Below are positions 14,153 to 20,743 of a stretch of 22,852 bases of DNA, piece after piece. Location: the NCBI RefSeq assembly GCF_024347075.1, contig NZ_AP024902.1, positions 1-22,852 of the forward strand, in the 5' to 3' direction. A program made the translations under genes and the position numbers. This DNA is from Vibrio rarus. Its GTDB lineage: Bacteria > Pseudomonadota > Gammaproteobacteria > Enterobacterales > Vibrionaceae. How positions within the stretch are numbered: position 1 is the stretch's first letter; each line of letters opens with the position of its first letter. The notes under the pieces are model-generated. The model ran no database searches. It was not told the DNA's origin and saw nothing but the letters and a program-made list of their open reading frames with translations.

Positions 14153-15169
14153 ATGACTGACAGTATCAATCTTACAGTAACAAATGAAGAAGATAGGAAG
14201 AATCGATTTATATCATCGATCCTTTTTTCACGAGCTACGATCTTTCATCCTGCGTCACGTTTAACTTCAACAATGAAAAATAAGCTCATTGAAGTTGCTC
14301 AAAATGGTGGTACCGACCAAAACAACCCTCTAGAAAGTGTCACCATTAAGAGTTACGGCAAAAACTTTCAAGTAGACCTGCATGTTGATTACCTACTCCA
14401 ATCTCATCGAGATATATTAGAAACAATGTTAGCTTATGCGCAAACGATTCAATTAGATGATGAGTCTTATGAAGCTGGATCTCGTTTGAGCTGGTCAAAT
14501 ATTTATAAAACTGTAAAAAATGGTGATATCTCATCAAGTCAGTCAGATAATTTTGATTCATTTATAGATAGAGACGCTACCGTTTTATCTATGAGTATGT
14601 ATGAGCTTGCTACTCGAATGGGTATGACGACAACACGAGCTAACTATAATCAAATAGAGAGAAAAATCATTCAGTTATCTACTGCTCACTTGATCGTAAA
14701 TGAACTCGATGATCAACAAAATATTGTAGGTAAAAAATCTCTCAAGTTTGTTCAAGATTATCGATTTTATTGTGATCGAAGCAAGTTTAAACGTAAAACA
14801 AAAGACACTGGTAATTTAACTAACCATGTCTTTTTAGTACCAGATATGCGTTTATTACAAGCTATCCGTGACCATGGTTACTACTATCGCTTAGAACAAC
14901 ATAAAATGACCCACTATAGTAAACCATCAGTGCGCTCATTCTTAAAATACATAATGACTCATAAGCCATCGTTCTTGCATCAAAAAATGTTTGAGTGGGC
15001 TCTTGATTCTTATATTCATTCCATAGCATCACCGGTAAGTCACAGTTTTAGAAGTGATTTACGCAAAGACTTATTAAACCAGGCAGTGCAAATAGAAATG
15101 GATTTTCAAATTCAAATTAGGGAAGGGGACAACGGTTTGCAACTCATCTATGTTGGGGATGATAACTGA
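14153..15169 (+). CDS. rep: Iteron-type replication initiator
   Basis: This 338-residue protein should bind the iterons immediately upstream and open the origin. I identify it mainly by context: iterons, DnaA box and a coupled helicase-like gene. Inside, RDATVLSMSMYELATRMGMT (about 144-163) and the helices that follow, to IERKIIQLSTAHLIVNEL, look like a winged helix. A second winged-helix-like region, rich in basic residues, runs through about 230-300 (RLEQHKMTHYSKPSVRSFLK). Two such domains are the layout of Rep_3 and TrfA-type initiators; TrfA-like is my preferred comparison, without certainty. The ribosome site is poor and lies in a palindrome. The stop overlaps the next start in TGATG, so initiator and helicase-like protein are made together. 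Confidence 0.78.
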   Translation: MTDSINLTVTNEEDRKNRFISSILFSRATIFHPASRLTSTMKNKLIEVAQNGGTDQNNPLESVTIKSYGKNFQVDLHVDYLLQSHRDILETMLAYAQTIQLDDESYEAGSRLSWSNIYKTVKNGDISSSQSDNFDSFIDRDATVLSMSMYELATRMGMTTTRANYNQIERKIIQLSTAHLIVNELDDQQNIVGKKSLKFVQDYRFYCDRSKFKRKTKDTGNLTNHVFLVPDMRLLQAIRDHGYYYRLEQHKMTHYSKPSVRSFLKYIMTHKPSFLHQKMFEWALDSYIHSIASPVSHSFRSDLRKDLLNQAVQIEMDFQIQIREGDNGLQLIYVGDDN

Positions 15170-16077
15170 TGCTTATTCAATCATTAGATAATTTATTAAA
15201 CCAAGAGAAACAGCCGTTAGACTTTACTCTTAATGGCTTATTAAAAAGCCATGTAGGGATGTTGATTGCAGCCCCAAACATTGGTAAATCTCATTTAGCT
15301 ATGTGTTTGGCTATGGAACATTCTTCTTCAATGGTTTTACTAGGGATGTGCGCCAACAAAAAGCCCGCAAAAACATTGATTGTGAGTTCAGAAGACAGTG
15401 CTCAAATCTTACAAAATCGTATGGAAGAGAAGCTAGTAAACTGTTCAGTAGCATTAAAGAATGAATTAAAACAAAATTTACATTTCATGACCGATGTCGA
15501 GCCATTGGTGATTCCACCTGAAGGATCAATGCAAGAGCAAGAAGCACATAAGCTTTATGTGCAAAAGGTAATGGACACCTTTAGTCAGTTTGATTTAGTG
15601 ATTATAGATACGGTGACAGAATCGATTGGCCGGTGTGATGAAGTAAAGCATGATCGCCATATAAAAAATGTTTTTCAACAAATGGCTCAGAAATCAGGAG
15701 CTAGTCTTTTACTTGTACACCATGTCAATAAAGATGAGATCCGTGGCAATCAAGAAATCACCATGGCTTCTGGTGCCGGGTTAACTTCTGTTATGCGATT
15801 GACAAAATGCCTATTCACATTGAAGTCAAAAGACAACCAACTCTCTATTAAATACTTAAAATGTAACTACTTACCAAGTCATGAAAATAAAGAGTTTAAC
15901 GTTGAAATCAAAAATGGTTTGACGATTAACCCTGAAAGAGTTGAATTAAAAATATCGAAATCACGCTCGATAAAAAATGAAGCAATACTTAATACTCCAA
16001 AAAGCATTACATTAGGTGGTTCATTATCAACAAATGAAACCCCTAAAAATAATAGAAATTTACGCGAAGTTCTTTAA
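15169..16077 (+). CDS. RecA-fold ATPase, RepA-helicase-like
   Basis: This 302-residue ATPase is of the RecA/DnaB fold, in the group of the RSF1010 RepA helicase and AAA_25 proteins. The motifs are Walker A IAAPNIGKSH (33-42), a SSEDS stretch (73-77), Walker B FDLVIIDTVTE (141-151) and LLLVHHVNKDE (180-190), with the paired His of the family. The Walker A first Gly is replaced by Ala (A-A-P-N-I-G-K-S), which is unusual though the GKS core remains. The C-terminal 60 residues are polar and probably flexible. It starts in the stop codon of rep, so the plasmid may bring its own helicase or helicase loader to the origin. A role as a regulator of Rep cannot be excluded. Confidence 0.8.
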   Translation: MLIQSLDNLLNQEKQPLDFTLNGLLKSHVGMLIAAPNIGKSHLAMCLAMEHSSSMVLLGMCANKKPAKTLIVSSEDSAQILQNRMEEKLVNCSVALKNELKQNLHFMTDVEPLVIPPEGSMQEQEAHKLYVQKVMDTFSQFDLVIIDTVTESIGRCDEVKHDRHIKNVFQQMAQKSGASLLLVHHVNKDEIRGNQEITMASGAGLTSVMRLTKCLFTLKSKDNQLSIKYLKCNYLPSHENKEFNVEIKNGLTINPERVELKISKSRSIKNEAILNTPKSITLGGSLSTNETPKNNRNLREVL

Positions 16078-16112
16078 TGCTTATCTAGGTAGGCATAACA
16101 AAGGAGACTTTC

Positions 16113-16721
16113 ATGAGTCATTATGCTTATCTACGAGTGTCATCTGATAGCCAAGATGTTGCCAACCAAAAACATGGTATTTATGAATACTGCAATATGA
16201 TTGGTATTGGTGACATTTGTTTTATCGAAGACGTTGTTACCGGTAAGAAGAAATGGAAGGACCGTAAATTAGGTGCCTTGCTCAGTACCTTACAAAAAGA
16301 CGATAAATTGGTCTTTGCGGAAGTGAGTCGTATTGCGCGTTCAACTCTTCAGGTTCTTGAAGTCCTAGAGTTCTGCATGGAACATGGGATTAATGTTTAT
16401 ATAGCGAAACAAAATATGCAGCTCGATGGCTCTATGCAGTCACGAATCACGGCGACTATTCTTGGTCTTGCTGCTGAAATTGAACGTGAATTTATTTCAA
16501 TGCGAACAAAAGAAGCATTAGCCGCTCGTCGTAAGAACGGTGTCACCCTGGGTAGACCTAAAGGGCAATCCCAATCTTTGAAGCTTGACTCTAAACGTGA
16601 CCAAATTGAAAAATACCTGGCAATAGGGTTAGGTGTCAGACCAATCGCAAAGCTCATCGAAGAATCTCCTAGCACACTTTATGATTATGTTAAGCGCAAA
16701 GAACTGTCCAAAAAGGTGTAA
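16113..16721 (+). CDS. Serine recombinase (resolvase/invertase family), first copy
   Basis: This 202-residue small serine recombinase has its nucleophile S10 in YLRVSSDSQD and arginines R8, R73 and R76 (EVSRIARS). The long E-helix region is LAAEIEREFISMRTKEALAAR, and GVTLGRPKG leads to a C-terminal helix-turn-helix (VRPIAKLIEESPSTLYDYVK). A good AAGGAG stands before the ATG. It lies 35 bases behind the helicase-like gene and may be partly co-transcribed with it. Such enzymes resolve plasmid multimers or invert DNA. It is clearly different from the second copy downstream, so the pair did not arise by recent duplication. The target site may be the inverted repeats at 16722-16835. Confidence 0.9.
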   Translation: MSHYAYLRVSSDSQDVANQKHGIYEYCNMIGIGDICFIEDVVTGKKKWKDRKLGALLSTLQKDDKLVFAEVSRIARSTLQVLEVLEFCMEHGINVYIAKQNMQLDGSMQSRITATILGLAAEIEREFISMRTKEALAARRKNGVTLGRPKGQSQSLKLDSKRDQIEKYLAIGLGVRPIAKLIEESPSTLYDYVKRKELSKKV

Positions 16722-16835
16722 CTTTATGGACACCTATTAGTGTGACACAAGTAAGTGCACATAAAGTCCATTAATTGCAATTATGTACATGACCATATAT
16801 TGTTTATAACTTAATGTACGATTTTGGTGTAAATA
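16722..16835. promoter_or_regulatory. Candidate res (recombination) site and promoter between the two recombinase genes
   Basis: This 114-base gap carries several symmetric pieces: ACACCTATTAGTGT, the 12-bp palindrome TAATTGCAATTA (16772-16783), and GTACAT at 16785-16790 facing ATGTAC at 16814-16819 across 23 bases. Resolvase res sites usually lie directly upstream of the recombinase gene and consist of such imperfect inverted subsites. The assignment is by position and symmetry only. Confidence 0.45.
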
Positions 16836-17384
16836 ATGAAGATTGGCTATGCTCGCGTCAGTTCCGACGAACAAACTCTTGATGTTCAAGTTGAGCAGCT
16901 GGCTAAAGTCGGCTGTGAGAAAATATTTAAAGAGAAAGCCAGTGGTAAGTCTGCCGAACGTGAAGAACTTGAGCGGTTAATTGAGTTTGCACGAGAAGGC
17001 GACATTGTTCATATCACCAAAGTTGATCGTATTGCACGTAATACAATCGATGCACTTCAAATCGCAGATAAACTCTCAGAGAAAAAAGCCGGCTTAGTCT
17101 TTCATGATCTAGGTGAGCTAGACATTAACAGTGATGTTGGCCGGGTTATCTATACAACCATTTCTGCTTTTGCAGAAATGGAAAGGAAACGAATATTACA
17201 ACGCTGCAATGAGGGTCGGGAACGCGCGAAAGAGCAGGGGAGGCATCTCGGACGATTTCCTGATCAGCAGCTTCACAATCGCATACGTGAGTTGTCAAAG
17301 CAGGGTTTAAATAAGAATGCCATCAGTAAAGAAGTAGGGTGTAGCCGGACGACTGTTTATAAGGTTTTGGCTCAAGATAAATAG
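16836..17384 (+). CDS. Serine recombinase (Tn3-type resolvase family), second copy
   Basis: This 182-residue resolvase has its catalytic Ser S9 in GYARVSSDEQTLD, R7, and R65/R68 in KVDRIARNT. The E-helix is ISAFAEMERKRILQRCNEGR, and the C-terminal helix-turn-helix NKNAISKEVGCSRTTVYKVL matches Tn3/gamma-delta resolvases in length and order. It probably resolves plasmid dimers at the sites just upstream. The next gene starts about ten bases behind its stop, an operon-like spacing that ties the ADP-ribosyltransferase-like protein to it. No transposase or terminal repeats of a Tn3 element are visible, so it is not obviously part of a transposon. Confidence 0.92.
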   Translation: MKIGYARVSSDEQTLDVQVEQLAKVGCEKIFKEKASGKSAEREELERLIEFAREGDIVHITKVDRIARNTIDALQIADKLSEKKAGLVFHDLGELDINSDVGRVIYTTISAFAEMERKRILQRCNEGRERAKEQGRHLGRFPDQQLHNRIRELSKQGLNKNAISKEVGCSRTTVYKVLAQDK

Positions 17385-17395
17385 ATAAGGTTATG

Positions 17396-17908
17396 ATGAT
17401 TTTATATCACGGTAGAGTTGGAAATGATTCACTCGCATTGTCATGTGAGAATGCTTATTCGTCTAGTTTGTTGGGTGATAAGGCTATTTATTTGGCAGAC
17501 ACACGAAGAGCAGCATTACAATATTCAGATCCAATGATGTTAGAGAATCGGCAGAAAGACCGAAAAGGAACTTCATACTTGTTTGAGGTTGAAGTTGAAT
17601 TTTCGAGGTTGGCCTTTTTAACAGAGGAAGTATGTTCTGACTTATCGAGTGAGGACTTATCACGATTAAGTAAGATTGTTGATGAAGACTGCATGGCATA
17701 TATCAGCAAAAACCCGCATTTAATGGCTGTAATGGAAATGGTCGGAACACAGTTACTTCCGTTATTGAAAGCGTGTGGATTTGATGGTTTAAAGCATGAT
17801 TCGACTTTAGATCCAATATTAGCAGCAACAATGAGTGATGATGAGACTTCGTTTGCTGTATTCAATGATAATGCAATAAAATCAATACGTAGACTTGCTT
17901 TAACATAG
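17396..17908 (+). CDS. ADP-ribosyltransferase-like (ART fold) protein
   Basis: This protein of about 170 residues resembles the small ART-like domains found in phage and plasmid polyvalent proteins. The pattern (numbered from the ATG at 17393) is: LYHGRVGNDS near the N-terminus with H6; GDKAIYLADTRRAALQYS (28-45), the usual Y...A..YA block; a strand YLFEVEVEF (62-70); GFDGLKHDS (129-137); and a closing SFAVFNDNAIKSIR (153-166), like the YVVFNPNQIKSI end of these domains. The family is read from this pattern only, and catalytic activity is unproven because the final acidic position is not clear. I chose the second ATG, which has TAAGG at correct spacing; the first is two bases from it. It may be co-transcribed with the resolvase. 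It could act as a toxin, an anti-defence protein or a modifier of a host target. No antitoxin-like gene is adjacent. Confidence 0.6.
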   Translation: MILYHGRVGNDSLALSCENAYSSSLLGDKAIYLADTRRAALQYSDPMMLENRQKDRKGTSYLFEVEVEFSRLAFLTEEVCSDLSSEDLSRLSKIVDEDCMAYISKNPHLMAVMEMVGTQLLPLLKACGFDGLKHDSTLDPILAATMSDDETSFAVFNDNAIKSIRRLALT

Positions 17909-17916
17909 CTGCAATT

Positions 17917-17952
17917 AGCATGAAATTGACGAGCCTTGGTTAATTTCATGCT
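17917..17952 (+). terminator. Hairpin behind the ART-like gene
   Basis: A perfect 11-bp inverted repeat AGCATGAAATT/AATTTCATGCT with a 14-base loop, starting eight bases after the stop. There is no T-run, so it may be an RNA-stabilising hairpin or a weak terminator. Confidence 0.6.
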
Positions 17953-18060
17953 GTTACCTCTCTACAATTTTCAACTCTCTAACCTTTCACATTAGGGATC
18001 TTCTTTTCCCCAATTCACTATTTAGATGATTTATTGACAGTATTTGTTTATTTATGACTT

Positions 18061-18095
18061 AAATCAACGAACGAACACTGTTCGTTCGTTGATTT
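18061..18095. promoter_or_regulatory. 35-bp perfect palindrome: KfrA operator candidate
   Basis: The arms AAATCAACGAACGAACA and TGTTCGTTCGTTGATTT meet around a single C. The arms contain CGAA/TTCG tandem repeats, and a further partial copy TTGTTCGTTTGTG follows at 18095-18107. KfrA-type proteins bind such repeats in front of their own gene. It overlaps the -35 box, so binding would repress. Confidence 0.7.
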
Positions 18096-18116
18096 TGTTC
18101 GTTTGTGTTATATAAT
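18089..18116 (+). promoter_or_regulatory. Promoter of the kfrA-like gene
   Basis: A -35 TTGATT (18089-18094), a 16-base spacer and an exact -10 TATAAT (18111-18116). The right arm of the 35-bp palindrome covers the -35 box. The expected transcript start near 18123 supports the ATG at 18151 over earlier ones. Confidence 0.65.
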
Positions 18117-18150
18117 AGAGACAGACTCTATGACTCAAATGGACATTATT

Positions 18151-19119
18151 ATGACTACGGCATTAACGAGTAATCAGCTTCAAGATAAAGTGACAGAAAT
18201 TTGTAATGAGCTTTATTCGAAAGGGCAGAAGACAAGTGTACGTATTGTCTTATCAATGCTTCCTGAAGTTAACAGTACAAGTACGATCCATAAGTACTAT
18301 AAAACCTGGAAAGATGAATTAGAGGCAAATCAAAAGTCATTGCTAGAAAAGATGGGGTTCTCAGAAGAGTTTACTCGTGTTTTCATGTCTGAAATTACAC
18401 GTCATGCAACTGAAGCTGAGCGTCGCTATCGTGACATTGCTGAAGATGCAAAAGACCAAAGTATGCGAGCAATTGAAGATTTAGAGCGTGCAGAAGAACG
18501 TTTACATAAGCAAACGGCGTTACTTGAACAGAGAGAGCTACAGATAAAAACGCTTCAAGCGGAAAATAGCCAAAACAATAAGGCTCAAGAAGCGGTTGTT
18601 CAAGAGCTGCGTCAACAGATTGAGTTATCGAATCAAGAAGTGTCAGATCTTAGTGATAGTAATGAACGCCTACGTACCGATTTAGCTAAAAATGAATTAC
18701 TGCTGGATGGTAATAAAGATTTGGTGGCAACAACTAAGGCTCATAATGATCAATTAGCTGAAGAACTAAAACAACTAAACATAGAGCTAGTATCGAATGC
18801 TAAGGAAATAACTAAACTTGAGTCCAAGCAAGAAATTCAAGAAGCGTTAATCATTGAATTGAAAGAGACGAAAAGCTCGTTATCAGATCAAAATAAAGTA
18901 CTCGATTCTGATCTACGCAGTGTTAACCAAGATCGTCACGGGTTACAAGTATCGCTTTCTTCGCTTCAAAATATAGAGCAAAAGCTATCAGGTGAATTGA
19001 CGAGTAAGAGCGATGAACTATCACAATGTAAAGCTACGATAGTTCAACAGAATGAAACAATAAAACGTCATGAAAGATCACTGTTAGAAAAAGATGAGCA
19101 ATTAGCACAGCATAAATAG
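18151..19119 (+). CDS. kfrA: KfrA-like coiled-coil DNA-binding protein
   Basis: This 322-residue protein has an N-terminal DNA-binding domain (QDKVTEICNELYSKGQKTSV, RIVLSMLPEVNSTSTIHKYY) like the KfrA_N domain, followed by an almost unbroken coiled coil from about residue 80 to the end, rich in Glu, Gln, Lys, Leu and Ser (LRQQIELSNQEVSDLSD and similar). In RK2-type plasmids KfrA is a self-regulated protein that helps plasmid stability, possibly as a filament near the partition complex. The start at 18151 fits the promoter; in-frame starts at 18130 and further up would leave almost no leader. The palindrome over the -35 box argues for autorepression. A hairpin follows the stop. Family assignment is good; the exact role here is inferred. 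Confidence 0.83.
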   Translation: MTTALTSNQLQDKVTEICNELYSKGQKTSVRIVLSMLPEVNSTSTIHKYYKTWKDELEANQKSLLEKMGFSEEFTRVFMSEITRHATEAERRYRDIAEDAKDQSMRAIEDLERAEERLHKQTALLEQRELQIKTLQAENSQNNKAQEAVVQELRQQIELSNQEVSDLSDSNERLRTDLAKNELLLDGNKDLVATTKAHNDQLAEELKQLNIELVSNAKEITKLESKQEIQEALIIELKETKSSLSDQNKVLDSDLRSVNQDRHGLQVSLSSLQNIEQKLSGELTSKSDELSQCKATIVQQNETIKRHERSLLEKDEQLAQHK

Positions 19120-19136
19120 TTGTTTTATGATGCCAA

Positions 19137-19165
19137 AGTTAGACATAATGATGTTATGTCTAACT
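19137..19165 (+). terminator. Hairpin after kfrA-like gene
   Basis: A perfect 12-bp stem AGTTAGACATAA/TTATGTCTAACT with loop TGATG, 18 bases after the kfrA-like stop and 17 bases before the next gene. There is no T-run, so it could instead limit or regulate read-through into the small gene. Confidence 0.6.
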
Positions 19166-19181
19166 CATATGGTCGTTATGT

Positions 19182-19439
19182 ATGTCAATAGCGTTTCATC
19201 AAGTTACAGAAGGGGAGTTTCGCCGCCTGGCAGAAACGAACACAATGACAAAGATTCTTGCTCAAGAGTCTAGTGAAATATCGAACAAATTCCACCTAAT
19301 TGGTATAGATCAAGTCAATGGTATTGGTTACGCCGTTCGACATGGCCGGGTCGCCGAGTTAAGAGTGTGGCGGCTAGACAACTTAATCAATCAAGCCAGG
19401 GCGATGGGGTTTATCAAGGTTGATGTTCAGTTAACTTGA
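19182..19439 (+). CDS. Small hypothetical plasmid protein
   Basis: This 85-residue protein is of no family I recognise. It is soluble, with no signal or membrane segment. The second half (KFHLIGIDQVNGIGYAVRHG, then RVAELRVWRLDNLINQARAM) has a beta-strand then helix pattern and looks like a true folded domain. The ribosome site is weak (GGTC). It lies directly behind the kfrA-like gene and its hairpin, so it may be part of the same stability group, as KfrB/KfrC are in other plasmids, but I see no resemblance to those. The reading frame is credible because of ordered composition and position. Confidence 0.5.
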   Translation: MSIAFHQVTEGEFRRLAETNTMTKILAQESSEISNKFHLIGIDQVNGIGYAVRHGRVAELRVWRLDNLINQARAMGFIKVDVQLT

Positions 19440-19462
19440 CCTGGGCCCCACAAATAAGGATA

Positions 19463-19611
19463 AACCCGCTTCGTCTCTTTGGAATGACAAATGCTCCCAT
19501 TACTTTGCAAAACAGTTGTCGTCCGCTTTTCTTATAAGGTGTGTACGAAAACTGTTTTGTAAAGCAATGGGGCTGTTTATGTTGTGTCATTCCAAAGAGA
19601 CGAAGCGGGTT
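19463..19611. repeat. 149-bp nested inverted-repeat element
   Basis: Perfect 27-bp outer arms lie at 19463-19489 and 19585-19611 (outer ends AACCCGCTTCGTCTC / GAGACGAAGCGGGTT). Inside are 22-bp arms at 19496-19517 and 19550-19571 with two mismatches, around a centre with CTTATAAG. No protein is encoded and no clear target duplication flanks it. It could be a miniature inverted-repeat element, or a site that works as folded single-stranded DNA. The integron attC core form GTTRRRY is not visible at its ends. Confidence 0.75.
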
Positions 19612-20243
19612 CCTATTTTTACCAGCCCCTTCCCCAAGCTTGGGGCGCTAATGCTCCGCATAAGCTATTAGAGCGTCGCAGACAATTTTCTCGCCGAAAA
19701 TTCACTGCGCATACCCCTGTGCTCCAAAGTCAAAACTTTCCGCTCATCAACCAAAGCAAGCCGGCGCCTAATACCGACTTGCAATATTGTTATCTAATAT
19801 ACTCACTTTGGACATTACAAAGCTCAGCCACACCAACCCCAGCGTAGTTAATTGACACTTAATTATGACGGCTATGCCTATATTACCTATTAGGAAGACT
19901 TTGTATTTGGAGCGGAAACCATGCTTTATTTCGCGAGCCAGCGATTCGTACCTCATCCCTGACGGCTCAACTAAGCCGTTCTACTGTCACAAAGAGACGT
20001 GACAGCATAACGTCTTAGCCCTACGGGTCACAATCAGGGCTAAACAGCAAGATCAAAAGCAATAAGGCCGCCTAAAAGGCATTCCAGTCAACCCAGAGTG
20101 TTTTGCCAGCTTTATCGCATAAATGTTATGACAGAGAAGCTAACGCTACACTGCCATAACAGCGAAAACCGAGGACACTCAGGGCCGACTTCCATATTAG
20201 GCTCTCAAGCTTACCTTCCCCCAACCCCCAAGCATGGGGGCTT

Positions 20244-20355
20244 AGAGCAATTCAACATAATGTCGCATAATGCGAAATTGCTACGCCCTATTCTCCAGCG
20301 TAGCTGTCGGGGCTGGGCAACTACGCATTATGGGACATTATGTCTAAATTGCTAA
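20244..20355. promoter_or_regulatory. Two head-to-head XerC/XerD (dif-like) sites
   Basis: Left site on the minus strand (20250-20278): XerC-like arm ATTTCGCATTA, 7-base centre TGCGACA, XerD-like arm TTATGTTGAAT, which differs from the common TTATGTTAAAT at one base. Right site on the plus strand (20320-20349): XerC-like arm ACTACGCATTA, centre TGGGACA, then TTATGTCTAAAT, which has an extra base. The two are mirror images, and an inner hairpin GCTACGC/GCGTAGC (20280-20304) lies between them. Xer arms of this kind end in CGCATTA in Vibrio dif. A 7-base centre is off the usual 6 or 8, so activity is uncertain. Confidence 0.5.
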
Positions 20356-20363
20356 CCGCCTTT

Positions 20364-20412
20364 GGCTCTAAGGCAGCCTGTAAACAGGCGCATTTATAAT
20401 GGAACTAGAGCC
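20364..20412. repeat. Nested hairpin next to the dif-like pair
   Basis: Outer arms GGCTCTA (20364-20370) and TAGAGCC (20406-20412) enclose a perfect inner hairpin GCCTGT-AA-ACAGGC (20376-20389). It follows the dif-like pair directly and looks like part of the same structured region. Confidence 0.55.
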
Positions 20413-20487
20413 TTCAGCTTCTGATCTCCCTTTCAGTAAATAGTGTGCCGCAAACTCTGTGCGTCACCTGTTGCCCGTGCCGGCCAA

Positions 20488-20657
20488 TCCATAAAAAACG
20501 CAAGCTGTTTTATGGACTTCCCACCGCGTCCCCCGCCCACCAATGCTGCGCCCCGCCCTTAAAGTTCAAGTTTTGCGCTCGCCAAAAGTGTCGTGGCCTG
20601 TTTACATGTATTCATCGTCGCATAGGCGGCGCAGCGTGGGCGTGTCGCGGTGGGAAG
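20488..20657. repeat. Large imperfect inverted-repeat element
   Basis: A hairpin TCCATAAAA/TTTTATGGA (20488-20496, 20508-20516) adjoins a second structure. That structure has exact 12-bp arms CTTCCCACCGCG (20517-20528) and CGCGGTGGGAAG (20646-20657), continued inward with gaps by GCCCAC/GTGGGC and GCTGCGCC/GGCGCAGC. The loop holds about 70 bases. It is the third big palindrome of the region. Confidence 0.65.
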
Positions 20658-20712
20658 AAAAATAAAATCTAATTATCTAATTATCTAAATATTTAAATAT
20701 CTGATAAATATT

Positions 20713-20736
20713 TATAATACCCATTTTTCAAAATGG
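20713..20736 (+). promoter_or_regulatory. -10 box and operator-like palindrome before the Sel1 gene
   Basis: An exact TATAAT (20713-20718) stands in very AT-rich sequence; no good -35 is visible. It is followed by CCATTTT-TC-AAAATGG (20721-20736), a perfect 7-bp inverted repeat that would lie in the 5' leader just before the ribosome site. Confidence 0.45.
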
Positions 20737-20743
20737 TGGTTTA

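Larger units (their letters stand above)
19612..20743. other. Long non-coding, hairpin-rich and GC-richer stretch
   Basis: About 1.1 kb with no believable gene; three apparent reading frames run through palindromes and have no domain-like content. It contains the palindrome CCCCAAGCTTGGGG (19632-19645), AATTTTC-TCGCC-GAAAATT near 19690, a related CCCCC-AAGCAT-GGGGG hairpin near 20225-20240, the dif-like pair (20244-20355), a nested hairpin (20364-20412) and the large repeat (20488-20657). It ends in a very AT-rich piece that leads to the Sel1 gene. An oriT, a single-strand origin or a recombination region would all fit better than coding DNA. Confidence 0.6.

Noticed and set aside
16113..17384. 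Part of a Tn3-family transposon
   Set aside because: Resolvases are present, but there is no transposase and no 38-bp-type terminal inverted repeats were seen around them.
17488..17949. Leftward 153-codon frame opposite the ART-like gene
   Set aside because: It is antisense to a better-supported gene with ribosome site and family pattern, and its product is Ser/Asn-rich without any pattern of its own.
19463..19611. Integron attC site
   Set aside because: The overall fold is attC-like, but the core sites RYYYAAC and GTTRRRY are not visible at the ends and no integrase gene is present.
19584..20672. Three plus-strand reading frames (19584-19847, 20098-20355, 20445-20672)
   Set aside because: They run through long palindromes, have odd Cys/Pro/Arg-rich composition, no ribosome sites and no domain-like pattern; they are chance frames in GC-richer structured DNA.
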